From: Sphingobium bisphenolivorans
GTDB lineage: Bacteria; Pseudomonadota; Alphaproteobacteria; Sphingomonadales; Sphingomonadaceae
Direction of reading: 5' to 3'
DNA length: 64,000 nucleotides
Assembly: GCF_000412635.1 (NCBI RefSeq)
Contig: NZ_ASTG01000005.1
Location: forward strand, 186,001-250,000
Shown: piece after piece, positions 10,171 through 17,734 of the stretch
Layout: every line of letters starts with the position of its first letter
Numbering within the stretch: the stretch's first letter is position 1
Translations under genes and position numbers: made by a program
The notes under the pieces: generated by a model
Told to the model about the DNA's origin: nothing
The model's input: only the letters and a program-made list of their open reading frames with translations
Databases searched by the model: none

Positions 10171-10888
10171 CGCGCCTGTCTCCCATTTCATCAAACTTGC
10201 CCCGGCCATTGTCCCAGACCAGCCGCCAGCTCACCCCATCCCGTCCCGCCCGCTGCCGCAGCAGGTGAAGATCGAATGCGCTCATGCCCGGCGCATTGCC
10301 GGGTAGCGGCACGGAGGGCGCCGCCGCCACCCGCCAGCGCGTATCGGCGGCGCTCGGCCCCGGCTCAGCCCCGATCCTCAGCATCAGCGCGGGCACGCCC
10401 GACGCTTCCGCCGCCAGCGCCAGCCGTCGACTTGCAGTCAGGTCGAGCAGCGGGGCCCGCCCACGCAGTTCCACCACCACCGCGCCCAGGGCCGTGCAGC
10501 GCAGCGCGTCCACCGCCGCACGGAGCAGCATCGTCTCGTCGGCCATCACCCCGACGAACAGCTGCGCCGGGTCTATCCCCAGCGCCGCCAGCCCAGGCCC
10601 ATAGGCGGCTCCCCCCGCCCGCGCCGCCGCGCCCGTCCGCAACCAGAACAGAGGCGCCTCCTTCGCCGCCAGCCTTCCAAAGACCAGCGTCAGCCCAGCC
10701 GCCGCGCCTTCGTCTTCGAGGCTGCCGAACAGCTCATGCACACGCCCGCGCGCGAGGCCGCCGCCGAGAGCATGGTCAAGCGGATCATGCCCGGTAGCGA
10801 TCCGGGCGCAGCCCTGCCGCGCTGGAAGCTGCTCCAGCGATGCGATATGCCGCCGGAGGGCAGCGAGAGAGTTGAGCGACTCGGCCAT
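10058..10888 (-). CDS. imuA: ImuA, RecA-like mutagenesis accessory protein
   Basis: A 276-residue protein of the RecA/SulA-like ImuA family, first gene of the imuA-imuB-dnaE2 operon. ImuA helps the ImuB-DnaE2 complex during SOS mutagenesis. Visible features are the N-terminal helix LRRHIASLEQ, the segment DHALGGGLARGRVHELFG that resembles the start of a RecA core with a degenerate nucleotide site, and the core strand ALGAVVVELRG. The last 35-40 codons lie inside the imuB reading frame, ending with GAVVSVPADRPAA. A LexA-type box lies eight bases upstream of the ATG, so LexA would block transcription at the very start of the message. Confidence 0.9.
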   Translation of the reverse strand: MAESLNSLAALRRHIASLEQLPARQGCARIATGHDPLDHALGGGLARGRVHELFGSLEDEGAAAGLTLVFGRLAAKEAPLFWLRTGAAARAGGAAYGPGLAALGIDPAQLFVGVMADETMLLRAAVDALRCTALGAVVVELRGRAPLLDLTASRRLALAAEASGVPALMLRIGAEPGPSAADTRWRVAAAPSVPLPGNAPGMSAFDLHLLRQRAGRDGVSWRLVWDNGRGKFDEMGDRRDERHDHGQGDGASGAGAPLSGAVVSVPADRPAAHRAA

Positions 10889-10895
10889 ATCTTAT

Positions 10896-10910
10896 GTTCC
10901 TGATATGTTC
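10896..10910 (-). promoter_or_regulatory. SOS (LexA) box of the imuA operon
   Basis: The plus strand reads GTTCCTGATATGTTC, an exact match to the alphaproteobacterial LexA consensus GTTC-N7-GTTC. It lies eight bases upstream of the imuA start codon. A further inverted half-site, GAAC, follows after another seven bases (10918-10921). LexA control of this cassette is established in other alphaproteobacteria; here it is inferred from the match. Confidence 0.9.
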
Positions 10911-10999
10911 TTTTGCCGAACGCAGGCCGGACCTGTCAATCAGGCTTGGAGAGCACATCAGGAAAGGGCAAAGCGAACGCCTTGGGCTCGGCCATTGTC

Positions 11000-11100
11000 T
11001 CCCCGCGAAGGAGGGGATCCATCTCCCAGGCTTAGCTCCAGGATCGACGTCGGAATAGGATTTCCGCTGTCGCGGGAATGACGGAGATGGGTGGAGAGCG
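11000..11100. repeat. Degenerate intergenic palindromes (REP-like)
   Basis: Non-coding DNA with short imperfect palindromes such as CTCCCCGCGAAGGAGGGGA and TTTCCGCTGTCGCGGGAA near 11064-11078. The second resembles the CATTCC-GCGAAAGCGGGAATG repeats often dispersed in sphingomonad intergenic DNA. No gene is supported here. Confidence 0.4.
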
Positions 11101-11109
11101 GACATTCTT

Positions 11110-11292
11110 CACTTATCCCTTTCCCTTGAGGGAGAGGGCTGCGCAGGCTTGGCAGCTTGCTGCCTAGCCGTAGCTGGGTGAGGGGGTGATCCGGGGCTAA
11201 AGACTGGCCTGTAGCCGCTCCCCCTCATCCAACTTCGCCTAGCTTCACTCCGTTCAGCAAGGCTCCGTATCCTTCTCCCTCCAAGGGAGAAG
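11110..11292. repeat. Paired inverted palindromic repeats (REPIN/MITE-like)
   Basis: Two purine/pyrimidine palindromes, CCCTTTCCCTTGAGGGAGAGGG near 11116 and CCTTCTCCCTCCAAGGGAGAAGG near 11269 (each shown here only as its core), flank about 130 bases. Inside them, AGCTGGGTGAGGGGG and CCCCCTCATCCAACTTC are inverted relatives. This arrangement of two inverted palindromes is typical of REPIN or MITE-like elements. No open frame of interest lies inside. It sits between the end of recA and the start of imuA. Confidence 0.6.
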
Positions 11293-11330
11293 GAGTGTCA
11301 GCAAATGATCGATTCCCGCCATCACCATTT

Positions 11331-11359
11331 CGTCACCCCGGACCTGCTCCGGGGTGACG
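11331..11359. repeat. Perfect REP-like palindrome
   Basis: Arms CGTCACCCCGGA and TCCGGGGTGACG form a perfect 12-bp stem with the five-base loop CCTGC. The same sequence family occurs at 33188-33279 as an inverted pair, so it is a dispersed repeat and not simply the recA terminator. There is no T run on either side. Confidence 0.75.
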
Positions 11360-11415
11360 GCGGCGCAATGGCAGCTGATGGCCGTTTTCGGCCCCTCGCT
11401 TTCCCCCAATACGGT

Positions 11416-11453
11416 AAAAGGCCCGCCACGCGGATTGCGCAAGCGGGCCTTTT
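11416..11453 (-). terminator. Intrinsic terminator downstream of recA
   Basis: Arms AAAAGGCCCGC (11416-11426) and GCGGGCCTTTT (11443-11453) form an 11-bp stem around a 16-base loop, about 75 bases after the recA stop. In the recA direction the stem ends in TTTT, as expected for an intrinsic terminator. It would also work from the other strand. Confidence 0.8.
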
Positions 11454-11528
11454 CAGTGCGTGAAGCAGCAGGCGGGCAGTGCCGCGCTGGGGTCTTCCGG
11501 TTGATCTGGCCGGAAAGCCGGTCAGCGC

Positions 11529-12602
11529 TTATTCGCCATCATCCTCCGCTTCGGGTCCCGACATCATCCCTTCGGCGACTTCCTCCGTCTTGCCCCGGAT
11601 CGCGCGTTCCAGCTTCTCCGCCAGTTCGGGATGTTCCTTCAAATAGGTCTTGGCGTTCTCGCGGCCCTGGCCGATGCGAACCGAGTCATAGGAGAACCAG
11701 GCGCCCGATTTCTCGACCAGCCCCGCCTTGACGCCGATGTCGAGCAGTTCGCCGATCTTCGACACGCCCTCGCCATACATAATGTCGAATTCGACCTGCT
11801 TGAAAGGCGGCGCGACCTTGTTCTTGACCACCTTCACGCGGGTCGTGTTGCCGACGATATCGTCGCGATCCTTGATCTGGCCGGTGCGGCGGATGTCGAG
11901 ACGGACCGAAGCGTAAAATTTGAGCGCATTGCCGCCGGTCGTCGTTTCCGGGTTGCCGTACATGACGCCGATCTTCATGCGCACCTGGTTGATGAAGATC
12001 ACCATGCACTTGGAACGCGAGATCGAACCGGTCAGCTTGCGTAGCGCCTGGGACATGAGGCGCGCCTGAAGGCCGACATGGCTGTCGCCCATCTCGCCCT
12101 CGATTTCGGCGCGCGGCACCAGCGCCGCCACGGAGTCCACCACCAGCACGTCGATCGCATTGGAGCGGACCAGCGTGTCGACAATCTCCAAAGCCTGCTC
12201 ACCCGTGTCAGGCTGCGACACGATCAGTTCGTCAATATCGACGCCCAGCTTCTTCGCATAACCCGGATCGAGCGCATGTTCCGCGTCGACGAAGGCCGCG
12301 ATGCCGCCGCCCTTCTGCGCCTCCGCAATGGCATGCAGCGCCAGCGTCGTCTTGCCCGAGCTTTCCGGGCCGTAAATCTCGATGATCCGGCCCTTGGGCA
12401 GGCCGCCAATGCCGAGCGCGATATCGAGCCCCAACGATCCGGTCGAGATCGCTTCGATCTCGATCTTCTCGCGGCTGCCCAGCTTCATCGCCGAACCCTT
12501 GCCAAAGGCACGGTCGATCTGGGAAAGGGCCGCTTCCAATGCTTTCTGTCTGTCCATTGTCCCCGTCTTCTTGGAATCGATGAGTGAGAGCATTGCGGTC
12601 AT
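11529..12602 (-). CDS. recA: Recombinase RecA
   Basis: A 357-residue RecA that forms filaments on single-stranded DNA, drives strand exchange and triggers LexA self-cleavage. The Walker A motif is GPESSGKTT. The DNA-binding loop region around [19 protein letters not shown] and the segment [20 protein letters not shown] are complete, and the acidic C-terminal tail (PEAEDDGE) is present. The start [12 protein letters not shown] at 12602 is preferred because AGGGGAT lies eight to nine bases upstream. An ATG nine codons further up is less likely. A LexA-type box lies about 75 bases upstream, giving SOS control shared with the imuA operon next to it. Confidence 0.97.
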   Translation of the reverse strand: MTAMLSLIDSKKTGTMDRQKALEAALSQIDRAFGKGSAMKLGSREKIEIEAISTGSLGLDIALGIGGLPKGRIIEIYGPESSGKTTLALHAIAEAQKGGGIAAFVDAEHALDPGYAKKLGVDIDELIVSQPDTGEQALEIVDTLVRSNAIDVLVVDSVAALVPRAEIEGEMGDSHVGLQARLMSQALRKLTGSISRSKCMVIFINQVRMKIGVMYGNPETTTGGNALKFYASVRLDIRRTGQIKDRDDIVGNTTRVKVVKNKVAPPFKQVEFDIMYGEGVSKIGELLDIGVKAGLVEKSGAWFSYDSVRIGQGRENAKTYLKEHPELAEKLERAIRGKTEEVAEGMMSGPEAEDDGE

Positions 12603-12677
12603 CGGCCTATCCCCTGTCAAGCGGAACACGCCGAGTCATGTGGCGCGTGGCCACCATGTATCCTGTTTGTTCTAAAG

Positions 12678-12692
12678 GAACAAGAGGGGAAC
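12678..12692 (-). promoter_or_regulatory. SOS (LexA) box of recA
   Basis: The plus strand reads GAACAAGAGGGGAAC, which is GAAC-N7-GAAC, the reverse of the alphaproteobacterial GTTC-N7-GTTC consensus. It lies in the 100-base gap between recA and the receiver gene. An additional inverted half-site GTTC five bases further left makes the palindrome TGTTCTAAAGGAACA overlap the box. Confidence 0.87.
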
Positions 12693-12701
12693 GGGAATTT
12701 C

Positions 12702-13061
12702 CTAGGCGATTCCCAGAACCTTGCCGAGCGCCCGTTCCACCGCGCCGATGGTGTAGGGCTTGGCAAGGGTAGGCCGGCCGGCATGGATGCTCGGCAGATC
12801 ATCGGCGATGCCGCCCGTCGCGAAGACGAAAGGAATGCCGCTCTCGGCCAATATGTCCGCGACAGGCCAGCTTTTTTCACCCTGCAGGTTGCAGTCGATC
12901 AGTGCGGCGTCGAAACCGCCCTGCCGGGCCTGGTCGCATGCCTCGTCTACCGACGCCGCAATCCCGTGCAGCCGGTATCCGAGCGTATCGAGATAATCCT
13001 CCAGCATCATGCCGATCATCGCTTCATCCTCAACGATCAGGATGGTCTTGCCGTCAGCCAT
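12702..13061 (-). CDS. Stand-alone receiver-domain protein
   Basis: A 119-residue single receiver domain. The acidic pair EDE (residues 11-13), the phosphoacceptor Asp56 in ALIDCNLQ, the Thr/Ser switch around ATGG and Lys101 in LAKPY are all present, so phosphorylation is expected to work. There is no output domain. Such small receivers in alphaproteobacteria act in phosphorelays or as CheY-like signals. It lies 81 bases downstream of cckA in the same direction, which suggests a functional link that the sequence cannot prove. The cognate kinase is unknown. Confidence 0.85.
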   Translation of the reverse strand: MADGKTILIVEDEAMIGMMLEDYLDTLGYRLHGIAASVDEACDQARQGGFDAALIDCNLQGEKSWPVADILAESGIPFVFATGGIADDLPSIHAGRPTLAKPYTIGAVERALGKVLGIA

Positions 13062-13142
13062 GATGTGCGATCCCCATAAGTCTCCCTCCGCTACCCCAGC
13101 AGAGGCGCGCTGCCCAGCATAATCGCCGAAACGCCAAGAAGT

Positions 13143-15590
13143 TCATTCCGCCTCCGGTCGCATCGCCAAGGCATCGCGCGCTGCTTCCGCCAACTGGCTG
13201 ACGGAAAAGGGCTTGGGCAGGAAAGCGACGTTCGCGATGTCGATCGACTTGCGCAGCTGCTCCTCGGCGTAGCCCGACATGAACAGCACCGGCAGGTCCG
13301 GGTAGCTGGCCCGCGCCTTCGCCACCATGGAGGGTCCGTCCATGTTCGGCATCACCACGTCGGAGATGAGCAGATCGATCTTCTCCTCGCCGCCCAGCAC
13401 CTCCAGCCCCTGCTCGCCATCATTGGCGGTCAGCACCTTATAGCCCTGTCGCGACAGGGCGCGTTCGGCGACGGCGCGGACCATATCCTCATCCTCGACC
13501 AGCAGCACCGTGCCCGTGCCCCACGTCTCGGTGCGACGGACGGGCGCCTTGGTCTGCGCCGTCTGCTCGGCATCGGCGCCCTGATAGACAGGCAGGTAGA
13601 TGACGAAGCTCGCGCCGCGCCCCAGTTCGGATTCGGCGAAGATGAACCCGCCCGATTGCTTGACGATGCCATAGACGGTGGAGAGGCCAAGCCCGGTGCC
13701 CTTGCCGAGTTCCTTGGTGGTGAAGAAGGGCTCGAAAATCTTGGACAGGATATCGGGCGGGATGCCAAGCCCCGTGTCCGACACCCGCACCGCGGTATAG
13801 TCGGCGGGCGGCATGATGTCGGTGCGCATCTCCCGCACCTTGGCGGCGGGCACGGCATAGGTCTGGATGTTGAGCGTACCCCCCTCCGGCATGGCGTCGC
13901 GCGCATTGACGGCAAGGTTGACGATCACCTGCTCCAGCTGGCCGGGGTCCGCCCGCACCGCGCCCAGGTTGCGGCCATGGCTGACCTCCAGCTTCACGCT
14001 CTCGCCCAGCAACCGCTTCAGCAGATTGGAGACATCAGCGACGATGTCTGGTAGCTGCAATATTTGCGGCCGCAGCGTCTGCTGGCGCGAGAAGGCGAGC
14101 AGCTGCCGTGTCAGCCCTGCCGCGCGGTTGCTGTTCGACTTGATCTGCTGGATATCGTCATAATCGCTGTCGCCGGGCGTATGGCGCATCAGCATCAGGT
14201 CGCAATGACCGATGATCGCGGTCAGAATATTGTTGAAGTCGTGCGCCACGCCGCCTGCCAGCTGGCCGATCGCCTGCATCTTGGTTGCCTGCGCCACCTG
14301 CCGCTTGAGCTTGCTCTCCTCGCTATTGTCCTTGAGGGAGAGCAGCACCGCCGCTTCGCCCAGGCCCCGCACGCCCGCCAGGCTGAGCGCGGTCGGTTCG
14401 TCGGGCTGCTCGCGCAGGCGCACCGCGATGTCGCCAGACATTTGCGGCCCTACGGCAAAGCGGCGCACTGCATCGGCCACCGCCGCCTGATCCTCTCGCA
14501 CCACCAGATCGCCGGGATAACTCGGCTTCTCGTCGGGCTTGAGGCCCACCGCCCGGCCGAACGCCTTGTTGAGAAACAGCACGCGCCCGTCCCGGTCCGC
14601 CATCGCAAGGCCGAAAGGCAGCAGCGACAGTAGCGTCTCGATGTAGGAAAGCGCCGACGTGCCACTTCCCCCGCCGGCCGGCTCATCGATGATCAGGAGC
14701 AGCATCGGCCCGTCCTGCGCGCTGGTCTGGCTGCCCAGGGGCTGGGCCGCGCGCTTCAGCGGCACCTGCAACAATCGCAGCGGCAGGCCGCCCGCTTCCT
14801 CGCGCGCCAGGAACAGCCGCCCCTTGTCGTCCACCCGCATATGGGCGGCGAAATCCCGGCCGATGATGTTGGCGTCGATCCGCCCGGCCGCGCGCAGCAG
14901 GAAGGCGCCGTTGGCCGCACGGATGCGCCCCTCGCCGCCGATCATCACCGCCATGATGCCCGCTTCGCCCATCTGCCGTCCGGCCTCACCAGTCAGCAGA
15001 CGATGAACGTCGTCCAACGCGCTCGGCTGGCGGACAGGCGTGAAGCGCCAGAGCAGATAATCCTCGGCCCGCCCCGTTCGCGAGACATAGGCGTCGAGCC
15101 GCAGCGCCCCCTGCACGATGCCCTCGACCCGCGCGTCGCCGTCCCGCCACGCCGTCCGAGCCGCTTCGCCAAGGCTCTCCGACAACGCCGCATCGGCGGT
15201 GATATGCGGCGGCGCGGGGAAGCCTGAAAACCATTCGCCGAAGAGGTCGCTTCCGCAGACCAGCCTGCCCGCTCGGTCCGTGACCGCAATCGCCATGTTG
15301 GAAGCATCGGCCGCCGCGCGCGCGACGGTCCAGTCCGGCACCGCTTCCCCTTCCGCTACTTGCTGCGGATAAAGGCCGCGATACCAGTTGAGCAGCGCCG
15401 CCATCGCCAGCACCGCGCCCGCAAAGCCCGCGCCCAAGGCCCAGTTCCCGGCCGCATAGATGACGAGCCCAGCCGAGAGCAGCGCCAAGCCGATCAGCAG
15501 GGGCAGTGCCAGCGGCGAAGGTCGATCAGCCGCCCAGCCTTCCCCATTTCCGATTAGACGCGCGGACACGAGCCGGCTTTCCCCCTGCAT
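13143..15590 (-). CDS. cckA: Hybrid histidine kinase CckA
   Basis: An 815-residue membrane-bound hybrid kinase. Two hydrophobic segments lie at about residues 25-68 ([18 protein letters not shown], then [15 protein letters not shown]). PAS-like sensor regions follow, then the dimerisation box [17 protein letters not shown] with the phosphorylated His near residue 450. An HATPase domain ([28 protein letters not shown]) and a C-terminal receiver with Asp in [11 protein letters not shown] (about residue 744) complete it. In Caulobacter, CckA passes phosphate through ChpT to CtrA and CpdR to control the cell cycle. In sphingomonads it is conserved, while its exact output is less certain. It follows the DUF2062 gene by 39 bases and probably shares its transcript. 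Confidence 0.93.
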   Translation of the reverse strand: MQGESRLVSARLIGNGEGWAADRPSPLALPLLIGLALLSAGLVIYAAGNWALGAGFAGAVLAMAALLNWYRGLYPQQVAEGEAVPDWTVARAAADASNMAIAVTDRAGRLVCGSDLFGEWFSGFPAPPHITADAALSESLGEAARTAWRDGDARVEGIVQGALRLDAYVSRTGRAEDYLLWRFTPVRQPSALDDVHRLLTGEAGRQMGEAGIMAVMIGGEGRIRAANGAFLLRAAGRIDANIIGRDFAAHMRVDDKGRLFLAREEAGGLPLRLLQVPLKRAAQPLGSQTSAQDGPMLLLIIDEPAGGGSGTSALSYIETLLSLLPFGLAMADRDGRVLFLNKAFGRAVGLKPDEKPSYPGDLVVREDQAAVADAVRRFAVGPQMSGDIAVRLREQPDEPTALSLAGVRGLGEAAVLLSLKDNSEESKLKRQVAQATKMQAIGQLAGGVAHDFNNILTAIIGHCDLMLMRHTPGDSDYDDIQQIKSNSNRAAGLTRQLLAFSRQQTLRPQILQLPDIVADVSNLLKRLLGESVKLEVSHGRNLGAVRADPGQLEQVIVNLAVNARDAMPEGGTLNIQTYAVPAAKVREMRTDIMPPADYTAVRVSDTGLGIPPDILSKIFEPFFTTKELGKGTGLGLSTVYGIVKQSGGFIFAESELGRGASFVIYLPVYQGADAEQTAQTKAPVRRTETWGTGTVLLVEDEDMVRAVAERALSRQGYKVLTANDGEQGLEVLGGEEKIDLLISDVVMPNMDGPSMVAKARASYPDLPVLFMSGYAEEQLRKSIDIANVAFLPKPFSVSQLAEAARDALAMRPEAE

Positions 15591-15629
15591 TCACAATGGA
15601 CTGGCTCGCCCGTCTTCGGCCTCTTGGCG

Positions 15630-16223
15630 TCAGACGCGGGCGACTTCCTCCAATGCGCTGCTTTCGGGTGACTTGCCAATCCTCAATTTGCGCGCATGCC
15701 ATTTGCGGCCCATGCGATGGCGCCAGATCCAGTCCGCAATGACATAGCCGACCACGGCGAAGGCGATCGAGATCAGCGCCAGGCCGAACAGCATGGCGGG
15801 CGCCGCTTCGGAGAAGAGCCAGCCGCACCATTCGCGGATAGAGGCATGCTTGTCGATCAGCGCCATGAAGCCGGACGCATCGGCCGAACGCCCCAGCAGC
15901 CAGTTGCCAATATAGACGGACGCCATCAGGAAAATCGGCGTCGTCGCGGGATTGGACAGAAATGTCATTGCCGCCGCGATCGGAATATTCGCCCGGAAGG
16001 GGAGCGCTAGCATCGCCGCGCCGGCTATCTGCACGCCCGGGATCAGCAGGAAGATGCCGACCAGCAGGCCCAGCGCCACGCCGCGCGGCACCGAGCGGCG
16101 GGTGAAACGCCAGAGCGAGGGTTCCAGCACGCGATGCGCCACCGGGGCGATGAAGCGATTATGTTCCAGGGACTCGCGGGTCGGGGCGTTGGCGTGCCAC
16201 CAGCGGGAGAGCCGATTGTCCAT
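15630..16223 (-). CDS. DUF2062 membrane protein
   Basis: A 197-residue protein with the DUF2062 core: the segment RRSVPRGVALGLLVGIFLLIPG, followed by FRANIPIAAAMTFLSNPATTP with its conserved Asn-Pro. Three to four hydrophobic helices are visible, the last at about residues 140-165. The molecular function of the family is unknown. Its start codon overlaps the smpB stop (TGATG), so the two are translationally coupled. cckA follows after 39 bases. Confidence 0.85.
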   Translation of the reverse strand: MDNRLSRWWHANAPTRESLEHNRFIAPVAHRVLEPSLWRFTRRSVPRGVALGLLVGIFLLIPGVQIAGAAMLALPFRANIPIAAAMTFLSNPATTPIFLMASVYIGNWLLGRSADASGFMALIDKHASIREWCGWLFSEAAPAMLFGLALISIAFAVVGYVIADWIWRHRMGRKWHARKLRIGKSPESSALEEVARV

Positions 16224-16705
16224 CAGCGATGCGCCTTCATGATGCGCTGCTGATCGCGCTTCCAGTCGCGTTCCTTGATCGTTTCGCGCTTGTCGTGGGT
16301 CTTCTTGCCCTTCGCCAGGGCCAGCTCGACCTTCGCCTTGCCGCGGCTGTTGAAATAGATGGACAGCGGCACCAGCGTCATGCCCTTGCGCTCGACCGCG
16401 CCGTGCATGCGGGCGATCTCCCGCTCATGCAGCAGCAGCTTGCGAGGGCGCTTGGGCTCATGGTTGAAGCGGTTGCCGTGGCTGAATTCGGGGATGTTGC
16501 TGTTGACCAGCCACACCTGCTCGCCCTTCACCTCGGCATAGCTTTCCGCGATATTGCCCTCGCCGAAGCGCAGCGATTTGACCTCCGTCCCCTGCAGCGC
16601 GATGCCGGCTTCGAACACGTCCTCCAGGAAATATTCGAATTTCGCGCGCCGGTTCTCGGCGACGATCTTCTTCTTGTCGAACAGTTCGGGACGGGGACGG
16701 GCCAT
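16223..16705 (-). CDS. smpB: SsrA-binding protein SmpB
   Basis: A 160-residue SmpB, which binds tmRNA and brings it to stalled ribosomes for trans-translation. The family landmarks are clear: [18 protein letters not shown] near the start, [10 protein letters not shown], the central HEREI and [20 protein letters not shown], and the basic tail [18 protein letters not shown]. The length matches the family. It lies 41 bases downstream of dapA on the same strand. No tmRNA gene was seen nearby. Confidence 0.96.
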   Translation of the reverse strand: MARPRPELFDKKKIVAENRRAKFEYFLEDVFEAGIALQGTEVKSLRFGEGNIAESYAEVKGEQVWLVNSNIPEFSHGNRFNHEPKRPRKLLLHEREIARMHGAVERKGMTLVPLSIYFNSRGKAKVELALAKGKKTHDKRETIKERDWKRDQQRIMKAHR

Positions 16706-16746
16706 TATTCTTTCTAACTCACTTCACATAGCGGCGCGCTGGAAAT

Positions 16747-17625
16747 TCAGACCAGTCCCGCAATCTCCAGGGCCCGATCGACCGCCGCGCGGCTGGACTC
16801 CGATGGCCAGGTAATCGGCAGACGGACGTCGCCGGGCATGTCGGGCCTGACGCGGGTGAGCGCATATTTGACGGGGCCGGGTGAAGAATCGCTGAACAGG
16901 GCATCATGCAGCGGGTAGAGACGATCCTGCAGCGCGAGGGCGCTATCCCAATCGCCGTTCGCGGTCGCCGACTGGAAGTCGGCGCAGAGGCGCGGCGCGA
17001 CATTGGCGGTGACCGAAATGCAGCCCTTCCCGCCCATTGCATTGAATCCCAGCGCCGTTTCGTCATTGCCGGACAACTGGCAGAAATCGGCCCGGCAGGC
17101 GAGGCGCTGCGCGGTGACCCGCCCCAGATTCCCGGTAGCGTCCTTTATGCCCACGATCGTCTGATATTCTTCCGACAGCCGATGGATCACCGGCACGCCG
17201 ATATCGGTGATGGTGCGGCTCGGCACATTATAAAGCACTATCGGCAAGTCGCAGCGCTCCGCCAGATGCGCGAAATGCCGATAAACGCCCTCCTGGTTGG
17301 GCTTGTTGTAATAAGGCGCGACCACCAGCGCTGCGTCAGCGCCGGCCGCCTGCGCCGCGAACATATGCTCCAGGGCGATCCTGGTATCGTTGGAGCCGCA
17401 GCCGGCGATCACCGGCACCCGGCCCGCCGCCTGGTCGACGCAGATGGCGATGACCCGATTATGCTCCTCGACCGTCATCGTCGCGCTTTCCCCGGTGGTG
17501 CCGCAGGGCACCAACGCGCCGCTGCCTTCCGCAATCTGCCAGTCGACGAAGGCACGGAAAGCCGCCTCATCCACGGCGCCGTCGCGGAAAGGAGTGATCA
17601 GCGCCGGAATCGACCCGGAAAACAT
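16747..17625 (-). CDS. dapA: 4-hydroxy-tetrahydrodipicolinate synthase
   Basis: A 292-residue DapA, which condenses pyruvate with aspartate semialdehyde in the first step of the lysine/diaminopimelate pathway. The active-site motif PCGTTGESATM, the catalytic Tyr in YNVPSRT and the Schiff-base Lys in IVGIKDATGN are intact. The length and the start MFSGSIPALITPF fit the family. It heads the minus-strand group dapA-smpB-DUF2062-cckA and faces away from the transglycosylase gene, with about 110 bases between them for two promoters. The same dapA-smpB neighbourhood is common in alphaproteobacteria. Confidence 0.96.
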   Translation of the reverse strand: MFSGSIPALITPFRDGAVDEAAFRAFVDWQIAEGSGALVPCGTTGESATMTVEEHNRVIAICVDQAAGRVPVIAGCGSNDTRIALEHMFAAQAAGADAALVVAPYYNKPNQEGVYRHFAHLAERCDLPIVLYNVPSRTITDIGVPVIHRLSEEYQTIVGIKDATGNLGRVTAQRLACRADFCQLSGNDETALGFNAMGGKGCISVTANVAPRLCADFQSATANGDWDSALALQDRLYPLHDALFSDSSPGPVKYALTRVRPDMPGDVRLPITWPSESSRAAVDRALEIAGLV

Positions 17626-17734
17626 GCAACAAACTCCTTCAATTCACCGGGATTCCGGGGCATCATAGCGTGAAAGACGCGAACGGCGCGCTATAGCGCG
17701 TCATTCATGGCCTGATAAGGATGCAATTGCGATT

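Noticed and set aside
6578..10797. Very long open frames on the plus strand (681 and 779 codons) opposite dnaE2 and imuB/imuA
   Set aside because: They are antisense shadows produced by GC-rich codon use; their translations are rich in Arg, His, Gln and Pro and match no family, while the minus strand encodes clear known proteins.
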